Of a DNA stretch of 64,000 nucleotides, positions 9,323 to 22,470 are shown piece after piece. Position 1 is the first letter of the stretch. Every line of letters begins with the position of its first letter. The stretch lies in the NCBI GenBank assembly GCA_028583405.1, contig CM053256.1:14125087-14189086 (forward strand). The letters run 5' to 3'. The notes under the pieces were generated by a model. The model was not told the origin of the DNA and did not search any database. It saw only the letters and a list, made by a program, of their open reading frames with translations. A program made the position numbers and the translations under genes. The stretch is from Pogonophryne albipinna (taxonomy: Eukaryota; Chordata; Actinopteri; Perciformes; Artedidraconidae).

Positions 9323-12300
9323 TGCGATTACATTGTAAGGAGTGTGTATCGTGTCACCTGTGGATTTGTGTGCTTTCATATGCATCCTTGTGTAAGTACA
9401 CACAAACAAATGGAGGATACCACAACGATCAATGGTGCTACCAGTGGTCAAACACTTCACAAGGTGCCTTTAAGCTATGGCAAACTATGAGTAAATCAGT
9501 TAGCAGTCACCTATATCCACAAGCCACTATCAGCACAAGGCAGTAACTACTGCTATCACTTGATTTAAATCATTATCATTTTATTAAATAAACAACCAAA
9601 ACTGCATCTTTTCACTGTAATTAAGAAGATATACTCTGGCCATGTTTGCCTATCTTTTTTCGTCATTATCGAATGTTTATTTGTATTATCCGCAGATCTC
9701 AGAGGAAATTATTAAGTCTTTGATGTAATGGAGAGAGAATGTGAAGGGGAGGAAGAGGATGAAGACGGATGACAGCATCTTTTGTTGTTCTTCTTTTTTC
9801 TTCTCCCAGCGAATTAACCAGATAAATCTTGCAGTCAGTTTTGCGCTACGGGAAACTGAAGCTTCTGTGTTCTTATTGATCGCCCTGCTCCACGTAAGGA
9901 TCATTGACCAGCCGAGGCAGAAAGAGATTTCATGCACTTCTTGTCCTCTTCAAAACCAATACTATCAGAGGTAGTATCACGTGCCCGCAGTTTGTCTATA
10001 TTAACTAATCTATTGACATGTGGAGGGAGACTTTTGAATATGTACCCTCCTGTGTTTTATTCATGACTCCTCTTTATTTCAAGAGTACTTTTAATGCTGT
10101 AGTTTAACAAGAAGAAGACATGGATTATTATAACTCCTTTTCTTTCTATCCTCTTCCAGCTAATAACACCCTCCATGTGCTTTTAGAAGTCACTGCTCAC
10201 ATCCCGGTCAACCTGCTGAGTCGATCGCAAAGACAGTGAAAGATGTTTCAGATGCTTCAGCTGCTAATGGGAATAATTAAGAGAAAGCGAGGTGTCCTGC
10301 AGGGTTGATGTATGTGTTACAGAAGGATTGTTGTGCTCACATAACTTCCCATTCCTCGGTGGCTAAAGAGGTTCGAAGTAAGCTTTCCAGATTGACTTCC
10401 ACTTAGTTGAATGAAACGATACGATCTAAAGTGACCAATAACCACAGAGGGCAGAGGGAAATTGTCCCGAAGGTGCAACCGTAAGGTGAAAGTGATAATC
10501 TGAGCTTTAATAATGTCCATTCCCTGCGAACATCAATGATGGCTGCTTCTGTGCTCCTACACAGTGTGCTTCATAAGAATCTGGCTAAGTGACCTTGTCT
10601 CACCGCCGAGTCTGAAACAGCATAGGATGGCACAAAACACAAGAGAAAAAATATATTTAATTTATCTAAGCAGCTACAATCATTCTTCAGATGAATGTTT
10701 ATAGAGAGAATATCACCAGACAACTAGAGGGTTTTTACAAAACGCAATATATAGAAAATAAGAGCTTTATATTATTGCAAACTGCATTTCAGTATTATAT
10801 TAAATGTTATACTGCAAACTTCTCTTCAGCACGTACACATTTGGGTAATTTGGAACAATTGTTTATGTCCCTGGAAAGTAAAGATGGTAGAGAACATGGT
10901 AACATCACCAGCTGCAGATAGCAAAACAGTACAGTTATATAACCATTGTTTAATTTCCGAGAAATTGGAAGACACATCTAAGGAGTCAATATCAGGAAAT
11001 GATGTAAGCTATCTAATATCTGTGACTACTTAAGACTGTGCAAAATTAATGGATTCAGTTTTTTGTTGAAATTAAAGCATGTCGATCTCAGACGCTTCAG
11101 TCTCTTTCTCAAGTTGTCCAGAAAGTATACAGTTATTAGCATTTAGGAGCCACAACACCTTCATTTATGGTGATTATGAAATTATCCAGAAGTGTGTTGG
11201 ATAAGTTTGACTTACAATGAACAATTATGTTTCAACATCTTTCATCAAAATACTCGTGTACTTTTTATCGTGTTATAAAATGGCTAAACTAACCGGACAA
11301 CTGCATAGAAAGTAATATAACAAAAGCAGAAACAAAGAGCCCTCTTATGAATCAGAACTCAATATTTCTATTTATCTAAGGAGATATTTGAAGTAAAATC
11401 AAGACCAAGTAAAAGGTTAAGAAAAATATCATGTTGTGTGTTTTGTGGACAAATCACAGACGGTTTCTTTTTTTTACTTTTCAATTAACACAACAGGCTT
11501 TTTAACAGCATACATTTTGACTTGACACAAAAGGAAAATAACAGCCATTATTAAGCACTTAAGAGATGGCTCTGCTCTATTGAAATGTCCTAGGAAGCTA
11601 CAACACGATACCAGGACCTTGAATGTGAAGCAGCCAAATGAAAGTCAGCCATCATTGATTTTATTTTCTTTGAAAAATGTTTGTGATGTTTTGATGCCAT
11701 TGCATGGTCCCTTCAAATGTAATTTCCCTTGATGTAAAATTGTTTGGATGCTGCAGTGATCAAGTGCTTTTAATGTTGCTTTGATCAAAGTCCTTCAATA
11801 TATGAACTTTGTCGGTAGAAAATACAAACTAAACAAACTGAAATGGCTCATTCTAGGTGCAGGCTCCCCCACAAAGGGATAATTGAATCACTATTAAAAA
11901 AAAGAAGAAGAAGAAGAGCAACATTTGTATCTTCACAAAAGTCTCACACCTAACATATTTTCAACACTGTTTTACACAATTTCTTCTTGTAAATTGATTT
12001 ATCAAGATATATTTGCATGCTGAGAATATCAGTCTGTAAAAACTGACTTCGCCCATGATGCATCACAGCACTTCACATGTTTATTATTGCACACATTGCT
12101 CTGTACAAAAAGTGCAAATGGCTGGGTTTTGACGATGTACTTAAAATTAAGTGGATCAGATTTGGTGGGCGGTCATTCAATAGCTAGTATTGATAGGATT
12201 ACATTAATTAAAAATGCTTTATGTAATATACACTAACTGAGTGTAGGATCACATTCAAAATCAGCACAGAAAAAAATAATTAACACCGATATATTTTATT

Positions 12301-15120
12301 TCATTTCAACTCGGGGCTGTAAAAATGCAAGCACTCAAAGATGAGATGCTGGAGATAATGGAGCGAGAAGTCAGGAGAGGAGGGTACTTATTTCGAGATT
12401 TTTGCATAAAAAGCCTACCAAACATTTCTTCCTCTTAAGCTAGAATGGAAATCATTTCATTAGGGAGATTTCCATTTTGTTTTTTCGACAGCAAAAAGAT
12501 ATGTGGATCACTGTATGTCCTCTATAAATGTGCCGTTTGTGTCGGCTTGAATAGCAGATTATTGTTTGTTTGGATCATTTTTTAGGCCTGATACCTGAGG
12601 GGGATGTGATCGTCTTTCTATTCATCTCGGCACCACGGGGAGTTGTTTGATGTTTTCATTAACCTGCGCCCTGCTTGTCTGAAGGCTGCAGGGTGGCTTT
12701 TGGACCATGGCGCTCCATGCCTCTTGCACCTCACATGCGCCCAGGAAAGTTCAATCACATGCCCTGCATGGGGCAAAGATGGCTGATGGGATACACTACA
12801 GCCTTGGAGAAGATTTAGCTGTATAACCCAGCTAGTGTGCAAGGGGAACTTAAATGCATACTCCACTGGTGTATGAGGGGGGTGAGCTTGAGTTATTTGC
12901 GTTGATAAATAAAACTGGACATGTTTGACAAGTGAGGAGATACTCCTGCACAGAACAAAATCAAGTTGTGAATGTTTTGATTTCCAGATGAAACTTCTTC
13001 TGAACATTTGTAATTGTATTTTAAAAAACTAATTGTGTTTCTGGTTTTGTGTTTTTTCAAAATGCTATCTTATAACCTTTTTAAGTTTCCAATTTGCCTT
13101 ATCTTTCATTCACTATTCCCTCGCTCGTGGCTTTTGTGCAACACATTACCTATTTTGCAACTGTAATTGCAAGTGTATTTGTTGTGAGCCAAGCTGCCTT
13201 ACACAGAAAAGATTGTTACCCTTCATTTCATTTGACTCTTTTTGATTGCTTTCCCAACTTTATATTTGTTTAGAATCCATGTTTTCCCACCTCGGATTCA
13301 CAGCTTTTATGAAACTGTATTATTACTCAGAATGATTTAGTTTAACACTTTGAGGTCAGATTCCACTGAGAGCTGTTTTTGTACACAATGTATAAGGTGA
13401 CTGCCGGGGCGAAACGTAATGAGTTCATTGCATTGTCAGAAGGTCCAATAAATGCTTTAACAGCTTCGAATAACATACATAGCAGCTTTAGTTTGTAAGT
13501 TACAGTAGGTCAAAACCAACTAAAGTAGGGGCATATTTGACATCACCTGTATACAATAAAGGCTATACAGCATATAGGTGGGTGTGATATATAGTGTACA
13601 GTAAATTAAGTCGTGAGGGCAGAGGGCTTCTCCAAGTCTTTATCCTTAAAATTCTTTAGGTAGTTATTTTTCAAACCTACTATGAGTAGCTATAACGCTG
13701 CGGGCAGTTTTATTTCTCTCGACAGATCTGCTGGTGGGCGGTGTTTTGGTTTCTGTATGACTGTTTTTGTAAAGGGCAACTTTAATGAGGATCTTTTACC
13801 ATTTTTAACGTCATTATTTAACATTATTGTTTAATATCAACACTAATCATCATTAAACATGTATATAATCTTGGGATCAAACACAATGTATCTCAACTCA
13901 GTTTATTAGCTTTCACAAGAAGAGGTTTAAAGTTTAAAGGTTTGAGTATATGGAGTATTTCCAAGCAGTGGCAATCTAACAAAAGACCCTGCTGAGATGC
14001 ATTATGGGAAAAGTAAGCTTGTTTATTTTTTCTTAATTCACATTTGAGGTATCTTGGCCTCTTCTGCATAAATTCTGACCAAATCAGTTTCTTGCAATCC
14101 TCCTGAGTGTGTGAAATCAGATATAGGAGACTCAGCTTGATTTGTTTTCATATAACATATGATACATTTAATATACGTGTCATATTGTATGTTTTATATG
14201 TTATTCATGTAGTGCTTGTGCATCTCCTTTCAGACGACGATAGTGTCTGCTACAAGCTTTGGTAATATAATATAAACCTAGAATGGCTATGGTGTTTGGC
14301 GATACAAAGACAGTTTAATTATCTCCATTCCCCAATTTTCTCAGTGCTCATCTCATTGTATTTTTGAAGTGGGCTGACCAACTACACGCCAAATCTCAAC
14401 ACTGCATTTGCATCCCATTAATAAAGTAAATCCCTGTGTCTTAGCTAACTGAAAACAGAACAGCATATGTCAAGTTGAGCGCAGAAACATAGCTCTAAAA
14501 CATCTAATGGTGGATGGAAATGAACGGTTTTGGTGGTGACTATATGTTCTAGCCTAGTTTTCCATTTTCAATAAGTGATTTAAAATCTGACTAATCTCTT
14601 ATGTTGCTTTTCCTGAAAAGCTGAAAAGAGAGTTGCTTCCCTCCCATAAATTAGAAACGAGGCTGGTGAATTAAATGTTAACATAACTACGGAATGATTG
14701 GCAAAATATTGAAAATAACGTTTGAAAAGTTTATATTTTTTCAATTTAACACAAAGAGTTGCTGTGTCATCATTGTCGTAAACTGATTAAAGCAGTATTT
14801 TCTTTTCTCATCCGAGAGAAACATTCACTTGCAATTCTTCAGATTGAGACATAAATTGCAATGTTAAAATGAAAAAGTGGTTCTATTACTGTGGGATTCA
14901 TCCTGTATTATTGCAACTATTCAATATGTTTAAGATGTCGGATGTTGAGATCTATAAATATGCCTTGTTAGCGCCTTCATGCTGACAGAACATACTGTGT
15001 TCACATTATTATTTTATTTGCTCCTTTGTTTGCATTGATTAGCATTCTGTTAGTTTGAAAGACATATTCCTTGGGAATGAAAATATGAGCGAACGCCCTT
15101 TAAGGTAAAACCTTAAAACA
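9323..15120. other. Long anonymous stretch, no gene supported
   Basis: Open frames are short (the longest is 129 codons on the minus strand at 12618-13007) and show no recognisable domain. A GAA tract lies near 11905. Several moderately GC segments (for example 10140-10320 and 12590-12860) lack repeat features and could be conserved noncoding DNA. Confidence 0.4.
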
Positions 15121-15176
15121 TATGCCATCATATACACATACAGTAGGTATAGACTGTATGTGTATATGATGGCATA
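15121..15176. repeat. Perfect 23-bp inverted repeat, 10-nt loop
   Basis: The arm at 15121-15143 is the exact reverse complement of 15154-15176, around the loop TAGGTATAGA. The arm is only moderately AT-rich (TATGCCATCATATACACATA...). A transcript would form a short perfect hairpin. It is shorter than most animal pre-miRNAs, and no longer flanking stem is obvious. Confidence 0.9.
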
Positions 15177-15394
15177 CACTAGAATAATGATTTAATAATA
15201 CATTCACATCTGCTGAAACACACATGTGAGATCACGCAACATGTGAGAGGCATGCAGGAATTGTTCCATCAAAAGAAGTGAATGGTATAAGAAGTTTATA
15301 TTCACAGGATGGAAGTGTAGTGTATAGTTTTATTATTATAATTATTTATTTTATTATTATGCTGCTGTGTTTATTGTATCTTTGTTACTCTCAC

Positions 15395-15438
15395 ACAAGA
15401 ATTTCCTTCGGGATAAATAAAGTCCTATCTTATCTTAT
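15395..15438 (+). mobile_element. LINE/SINE 3' tail
   Basis: AATTTCCTTCGGGATAAATA followed by AAGTCCTATCTTATCTTATG is the familiar 3' end of fish L2/Rex-type retroposons, with a short TATCT-type microsatellite tail. The preceding 80 bases may also belong to it. Confidence 0.65.
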
Positions 15439-17032
15439 GTTAACATGAACATACATTAAGAAAGTCAGCTACATATTTCAATAAGTCCAAGAAGCCCTTG
15501 TCTTGTTCTCCCACTCACATTACAAATCACTGTTGTCATATAAATCAGTTTTAGGACGCTATGGCTAAGGTTTTGTGAGGTTTAGGGGTCAGAGTAAATA
15601 TATGATATTATACAAACCTGATAAACTAAGAAATTGATTGGCATATGATGCTAGCTTGTCACAAAGAAGGCAAATTAACTCTCCATAGTAAGGCGCTTTA
15701 TTTTGTATTTTGAATGGACTTTTGACGTATTTTATTAATTATCAAGTGGTACAAAATGGTCATTTTGGAACCAAACCTGTAAAACAGATAGTATCATGAG
15801 ATAAGTACTGCAACAACGTATTAAACATAATGGTGGCCATCGTATACTTCCATCATTATGTTCTAAATCCTTATACACGTGAATCTTTCAAATTTGAATC
15901 GGCATCTACAAACACAATGTTTATAAGTGACTTATTACAAGAAATACTTGACAGTGCTGAGCTCCATGATTATGCAGGTTCCCAGCTCTCAGATAATATG
16001 AAACCTCTTCGATGTGGCACGCACCGATGACCTGATATCCTAATCAAAAGAATCCCCTGCTGCCCCCTATTAAAGACAACAATGTGTCTATTTGGGTCTC
16101 TAATGGTTCCCCATATATTTTAACCAAGTGAGAATTGTATCTAATGGCTGGACCATAAGTTATTAGAAAACAAAATGAGAAAATGTTGAAAAAGCAGAAC
16201 AGCATCTAATTAACACGGACTTTGAACATTAACTGCTTCATTCTGTGTTACGATCTTTTTCTTGAGAGAATAGCTCGGGGTAAAAAAACTCCTGTCAATG
16301 AACACTGAAGACATTTTACAATGGTCAACTGTGCATTGATTACACTATCCTGTTGAAATAAACTGAAACCAAAAGCTTTCCTTAAGTGTAAAAAAGAAAG
16401 AAACTTTTAGATAACCAAAAATCCTCTGAGTCTTAAACTGCTGCTGTATTTAATGTGTTAAAACAACAAACACCAGCACACAGTGCACATATTCACAGAG
16501 ATCCAAAGGGGTAATATTTCAAATAGATTAGAAAATGAAATACATGCTTCATAAAACTTTTAGTACGAGCACCCAAATCACTGTTAGTCGGCTGAGAATG
16601 GCTCCCTCTCCCCTCTGTGCTTAACTAAGCCTCGGTATATAGAAATGATGTGCGTGCAGGTCACAATCTGTCAGTGTTAACCTGACTGCAGGTTAATTCT
16701 CTTCTCGCTCCTTCTTCGCTCCTTCTACTCACCAAAGTGCTGCTTTAAATTTCAAGTTGTCACTAAGTAAGATTCATTTCCTCCTCAGACATCGGAAGAA
16801 TACTGAATCATTATCTCAACTCCTTACATTGCTTTAACATAATTTGTCTGGTATTTGTTCTACAGGAGCTATTTGGAAACCATTTGAAGACTTAATATTA
16901 ACTCAGGTTTGGTGAAAAACCTACAATGACTTAGTGTGAATAATGGAAAAAAGCTCATCAGTTCATCGATTAATGTACTTTATAGTTTGGAGTTAAAGCC
17001 ACTTTGTACTCAAAATGTGTCAGCCTTTTTAT
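15439..17032. other. Anonymous sequence
   Basis: No gene or repeat is supported. One 66-codon plus-strand frame at 15830-16030 has no recognisable features. Confidence 0.35.
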
Positions 17033-17359
17033 TTAATATTTTAGCAGGGTCATCCAAAGCTCGTATCCTTTGGATGACTGATGGGATGTGAACACATCTA
17101 TAAATTCAAAAGCTTTTGTTTTACAATTCTCAGTGAAAGCATTGCCAGCCATGTGTAATGGCAGCTCGCAGACTCTTATGTAGTTCCTCAGCGGGACACC
17201 ATGTGTGATGTGCTTTTTCTCTGTTTGAGAGATGCATACATTTTTTTTGATAAAAAAACCATCCACCCCCTCTAGTTCTTGCTGGCTGATAATGACATCA
17301 TAGATATTTCCTGTAGGACAATCACACTGAGGAGACATTGTGCTGTTAGCTGGAGCCAT
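17033..17359 (-). CDS. Unrecognised 108-codon open frame (tentative)
   Basis: A minus-strand frame starting MAPANSTMSPQCDCPTGN and ending GYELWMTLLKY. Composition is balanced rather than low-complexity, with several cysteines. No signal peptide, membrane segment or known motif is visible. An acceptor-like GTCCTACAG lies inside it, so only part might be exonic. It may well be a chance open frame. It is listed because it is long for this AT-rich surrounding. Confidence 0.15.
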   Translation of the reverse strand: MAPANSTMSPQCDCPTGNIYDVIISQQELEGVDGFFIKKNVCISQTEKKHITHGVPLRNYIRVCELPLHMAGNAFTENCKTKAFEFIDVFTSHQSSKGYELWMTLLKY

Positions 17360-18087
17360 GAGAACAATTCAAATTAGACAATTGAATTTGTCGTACATAT
17401 GAGGGAGTAGTCAAACACAAATTAACTGAGGGAAGCAGACAGTCAGAGTTTGTAAATCAGTTCAATTGATTTTTCGACTTCTAGTTAATTCATATGTTTG
17501 TCAAGATATCGAAAGTCTCAAGAAATTGAAAAGACCACGTTTCTAGTCAAGGGCCAATTAACATGGAGACAATACAGAGAAAAGGGAAAATGTCTACAGT
17601 GCTTTGGATAAGTCCTTGTCTCTAGTTTCCCTTTGAATTGCTTTCTTCTGGGTTTTAAAGACGTCTACATGCATGTTGATGTTAGTCCACCGTTTTGGTC
17701 CGGACTAAACTCCTCTAATGTGGAATAGACATCAAGTACAGCTACTCATGTTGACCTTGTGGATGAAGTGTTATAACGTATACAGTACCTTAACATTCAT
17801 CTAACACCATCAATATCTCAAATTCAAAATCATTCCCTTCAGCCTCAGCTGTACTTGGTGTTTTGTGCTAATTAGCAAGTATTAGCATGACATAAACTTG
17901 CAAACAAAATGTTTCCCATGCACAAGCATTAAACAAGGATTGGTTGTCATAAACATTCAGAGATGATATGAAGCCAAAATGTGTAAGCCTGTCAAACTTT
18001 CAAGGTGAAATTAGTAAGTACATTATCTAAGCTACCTGCTTAACACCAGTCTTTTAGCATGCATTGTTATTATAGGCATGTGGAATG
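17360..18087. other. Anonymous sequence
   Basis: No gene or repeat end identified before the LTR that starts at 18092. Confidence 0.35.
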
Positions 18088-18091
18088 CTAA

Positions 18092-19119
18092 TGTAGCCGG
18101 CGCTACTGTTTTCTGGATTAGCTGTCAGATAATTTCTTCACGTGGCTGGGCCGCCACTGCCCCTTTAAGACACACCCCCCCCTTCTTTAGTCAGCTGGCC
18201 CTTCCATATAAGGAAAATGCGCAGCTGTAGTAGTTCAGCATCTCCCGCCACACTTTAAATGCCCACTCACACCTCACCCAAATCAGCTGTGACTATTACG
18301 AGTGTTCTTGTTCCAGTCATCGTTGTCTGGCTGATAGGCGTGTATTCCCCCTATCGAGGCTTCTTGACAACCCCAGCAGAGACTGTGTAGAGAATCACCG
18401 TTTCGGAGGTGTCCAGTGAGGTGATAATTGAGTGAATGCGTTTGCATCAGAGGATTAGTTTGCTACCGTTTTGCCTACCTTCTATGTTTTGCTTATTGAC
18501 TAGTTTGTTGTATTGTGTACAAACTAGTGATTTAAATCTTTAAAGCTACAGCACCCTCCTTGTAACGACCCACCCTGTCCCACAAGGTCTAATACTGTCT
18601 CTGTGTTTATACTTCTTCAGTGACGATCCTGGCCATACTGTGGAGTGGAGCATGTGGTTTGCTGGGCACTTTTTGCATGCAGATATGGGTGATTTGCAGT
18701 GAGTGTTAATTGAAAGCAGCTACACGTGGTGATATTGTGATTTTGGGGAAACCCTCAGCAGTTGGCCAGAAGAATCACTTTTTAACTATTTAACTATCAC
18801 TATATGTGTGATATTGTAATTATTCTAGTTATTCTCTCCTTGTCAGAGCCAGCCTTCAATCGTGGGACTTAGGTGTGTCGACTGGGAAAGCTGAATAAGT
18901 TTTAATCTGCATTTTATATTACTGAACTTTTACTTGATTATTTATATAATAAATGTTTGTAAAACATTTGAACTTGAGGCCGCGTCCCTGTCCATCCTTT
19001 TATTCTTATCTGCGTGACTTGTCCTAAGGGAGTTCGTATTGGGGAACCCAGGTTAGCGTTAAGTATCCTAACCCCCTTTTATTATCGCAGCCCCCCCCTC
19101 CCCGGTGTTGCAGGTCACA
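18092..19119 (+). mobile_element. Solo LTR, 1,028 bp, with 4-bp target duplication
   Basis: Begins TGTAGCCGGCGCTACTG and ends GTTGCAGGTCACA. CTAA is present on both sides (18088-18091 and 19120-19123). Inside are a TATA-like CCATATAAGG near 18206, a downstream GC-balanced leader, a polyadenylation-type TAATAAATG near 18950, and a terminal region with a C run. The length and layout fit a long LTR of a Ty3/Gypsy-like or retrovirus-like fish element. No coding sequence of the element remains beside it. Strand is inferred from the TATA-to-AATAAA order. Confidence 0.75.
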
Positions 19120-19123
19120 CTAA

Positions 19124-20911
19124 CATTAGCATTAAGCTAAATAAAAGGCACTAATGTGCAAAAGTATAACCTCACAGAGGTTCTAGCATGGATCCTAATG
19201 TTGTTCATAACTTAAATCTGTTCAACATGTAAAATAAATGTGTCTACTATTTCATATAAAAGTAAGGAAATGCATTGAAAGCAGTTCACCTTCTCAAAAA
19301 CTGCAGCTTGGTTCACTTTGTGATTAAATAGTAATCAATTCTCTAAAGGTCATTACGATACAAGGAATATTTATTCGATATATGTGGCAGCCATTGGCTA
19401 TGAATCTAAGTTCCCTCTGCCACTATCACCTCCATAAATAACAATGTGAAGTCACAATATCCACTTTCCACTGTGTGTGGCACATAAAATGATATTCCTT
19501 TGCGCCAAGAGCTCTTTCAGGTCCACAGGGTCTGACTAACTGACAGGAAGATGTGTGAGACAAAGACTCTGTGCTGCCAATTGATTGATGCTTTCCTCAT
19601 TTAACAGCAATAATTTCCACCCATGCTGGACCTTACATATCTAAAATCATGTTTCCAGTTTTGGTGTGTGTGTCTCTCTATAGGTATGCCCATTGTTATG
19701 TGCAGTGGTCCAAACCAGACATGAATGTCTTACTCTTTCATCACAGCATTTCTGATGTTACATTGTCGTAACATCCAATGTAAAGCCAATTACCCTAAAG
19801 TGGACAAAACAGTCAAATAAATTATTAACCTCGCCTCTTACTCTTTGGGGTTGTTGGTGATGATTATACTGTGTAAATTAATGGGCCCATTAGAAGAAGA
19901 CAGAAACATGCGTTGAAGACATTTGTCTGCTGGGTCACTGAACTGTGGCAACAGAGCTTTATCTTGTGAAAAAGTCACCGTTGGAAGCAGCCTATACCTC
20001 AAAGTAGAAGATGGTTTTACCGTGACCAAAGAATTGTAAAAAATATAACTGCATGATGAAGATATTGCTTGACAAGAATCATCTTATACAATGATGCATT
20101 GAGACAACATTGATCCATGTTCCAAGAAGTGTCTACTGCCAGGACTTTTGTTTTTCAGGGCAGCTTGATTTAAGGCCTACAAACCAACTGTTGTACAAAA
20201 CCATTAGCAGTAAATTCTAATTGTTGATATTGTCGATGACTGACAGATATAGAGGAGGAGGCCTTCAAGGACCCAAAGGAAAGAAGAGGGACATTCCTCC
20301 TTCAGAGGCTCCCTGAGCTGTCAGAATTATTTATGAATGTAAATACTGCTTCCTCTGCCTCGTAATTACTTTAAGAGTGCACTTCAATTAGAGTAGCTAA
20401 TTAGTGTTTGTCGTGTTTATGTTTCTCCTACCCCATCTCTCTCTCGCTCTGTGTCTGTGCTGCTCTGTCTGTGGCGTTGCATTTGCCATCATCTTTAACA
20501 TCTGCGGCTGAAACTCATGCCCATGCAATTCCTCGATTTTGTCAATTAATGATGTAGTATAATTTTTTATTCAGAGGAATCTGCTTTGAAGTTTGGGAGT
20601 CATTAGGATTATCTGCTCTCTTTGGCTCACAGGAAGACACCAGGGGACAATCTGCCTCACACAAAACATTTTATTTTGATCAAAACAAGGGTTTGACCAT
20701 GAATACAGGACTTCACCTGTGCTGCTCGTTTTCCATCTTGCTAAGGTAATTGTTTGTGTGTTATATCTCCTAATTCTGCAGGACAACACTGTCTTGCACA
20801 GTAAATAACCTAGCTCTATTATTTACTGTGATGGAAAGGAAACTGTCCTCACAGTTTTCTAGAACAGCGACTGAGTCAACACATGTCCTTGTAATGGGTT
20901 TTGCTTGTAGG
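19124..20911. other. Anonymous sequence, no gene seen
   Basis: Around 20240-20560 the sequence is less repetitive and rich in TAATTA/AATTAG-type motifs, which could be conserved noncoding DNA. This cannot be shown without alignments. Confidence 0.35.
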
Positions 20912-20919
20912 GTTTAGAT

Positions 20920-21725
20920 CAGTGGTTCCCAACCTTTTTTCCCAAGAGCCCCCCCAAATGACTCCTGTTGGAAGTTTTGCGCGCCCCCCCCCCCCCCACA
21001 CACACACACAAGGGGGGGGGGAGCGCAACAGCGGTAATTAAAGTTTAAAAGTCTCAAAAATGCTACAACTACTGTCACCAACTGGATGAATGTGAAGTAT
21101 TTTGTTAAAGGAGGATGAAAGCGTAATTAAGGAGCACTGTTGGAGTGACTTTGATGGTTATTGGACTCAGAATTAATTAATTTGGATTCCCGCTGTATGA
21201 AGAAATTAAAGGACGGCGCAAGTGAAAACAATTCACAAAGGGATGAAACCGTTTACAACACATGCTCAAAGTAAGCCGGATTTTGCCGATGTGTTTATGT
21301 GGATTCAAAAATAATCTACAAAATGGAGGAGACCGATCTGATCGGCGCAACTGTGACAAATAATCCAACTGAAACCGGCATGGACAATGACCGTTTAAAA
21401 AATGCACTTATCCAGAAAAGCCCGGTTTGGACACTTTACGGGCAGAAGAAATATTTCTATTAAAGAAAGAATTATACATTTCCGTCTTGTTATGCCTTTA
21501 ATAGCTACTAACTTGAATTTTTATTCAAATGAATTAATCTATTATTTTTTATATTTTATTGTAATGTAGAGACAAGGCTTTTAGTGACAATCATGTATTG
21601 CGTTACAATTATATGTAAAAAAAAAAAAAAAAAAAAAGTCTAAAAATGATATTTGGCCTCAAATAATCTGAGGCCTGGCGCCACCCCTGCGATCTTTGGC
21701 GCGTCCCCCAGGTTGGGAACCCCTG
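20920..21725. mobile_element. Non-autonomous hAT element, 806 bp
   Basis: Termini CAGTGGTTCCCAACCT and AGGTTGGGAACCCCTG form the terminal inverted repeat of a well-known hAT type. The flanks GTTTAGAT (20912-20919) and GTTTCGAT (21726-21733) are an 8-bp target duplication with one mismatch. The interior holds C and G runs near the left end, a poly-A at about 21619-21637, and no transposase reading frame. Confidence 0.88.
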
Positions 21726-21869
21726 GTTTCGATAACAGAGTGCAGTATAGAACAACAAACTTTGTCAAGGTTGGTCAAATATTCAATTTGGTTGTACTTG
21801 AGGGGTAATAACTGGCACAGGCCTATTACAAAAGCCCAGCTATTACAATGCCAAACAACCTTCAAATCA

Positions 21870-22095
21870 AATCAAGTTTTATATATATAGCACATTTTTA
21901 AAACGATTTTTGGTCGAGCCAAAGTGCTGTACATGCAATAAAAACACTTTGCTACAATAGCAAACAGAAGACAATAAATTACAACAGCAAAAATAAAAAT
22001 CACATACAGAGAAATGTCAGGAGTCGTACTCCGCTCTGACTAGAAGGCCAGAGAGAAGAAGTGAGTCTTAAGTGTAGATTTAAAAACCTTCCTTT
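21870..22095 (-). mobile_element. L2-like LINE 3' fragment
   Basis: Read on the minus strand it encodes a short stretch ending STLKTHFFSLAF then stop, typical of the C-terminus of fish L2-like reverse transcriptases. The 3' untranslated region follows with the CAAAGTGCTGTACATG / TATATAGCACATTT pattern. Confidence 0.6.
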
Positions 22096-22104
22096 GAGTA
22101 TTAC

Positions 22105-22470
22105 TCAATTCAATTCAAAACCTTTATTTATCCAGGTAAAATCCCATTGAGATCAATGATCTCTTTTTCAATGGAGACCTGCAGCAGTAGGTTCCACAAG
22201 AAGACATAAAAACATAAACAACAGAACAACAAAAGGACATCGTACAGCAAAATGTACAGGGATTACAATTTACATATTTAACCACATGTACAGGTACCAA
22301 CAGCATCTGATTGTGTAGCATCCAACCGAGCTTTAAAAACATGTAGTGGTACTAGCTTGGTAATTTTCCATTCTTTTTGCAGACTGTTCCATGTTAGTGG
22401 AGCTGCACATCTAAAAGCTTTCTTCCCTAAGACAGTCCTAGCACTTGGCACATTTAATAAAACCACAGCA
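22105..22470 (-). mobile_element. LINE 3' fragment with reverse-transcriptase C-terminus
   Basis: The minus-strand frame at 22278-22466 contains ARTVLGKKAFRCAAPLTWN and LVPLHVFKARL, the conserved C-terminal WN...FK.L pattern of CR1/L2-group LINE proteins. The following 3' end reads GATTTTACCTGGATAAATAA on the minus strand. It is 5'-truncated and sits next to another LINE tail in the same orientation. Confidence 0.65.

Noticed and set aside
12618..13007. 129-codon minus-strand frame
   Set aside because: No recognisable domain, and no supporting splice sites or context; treated as chance.
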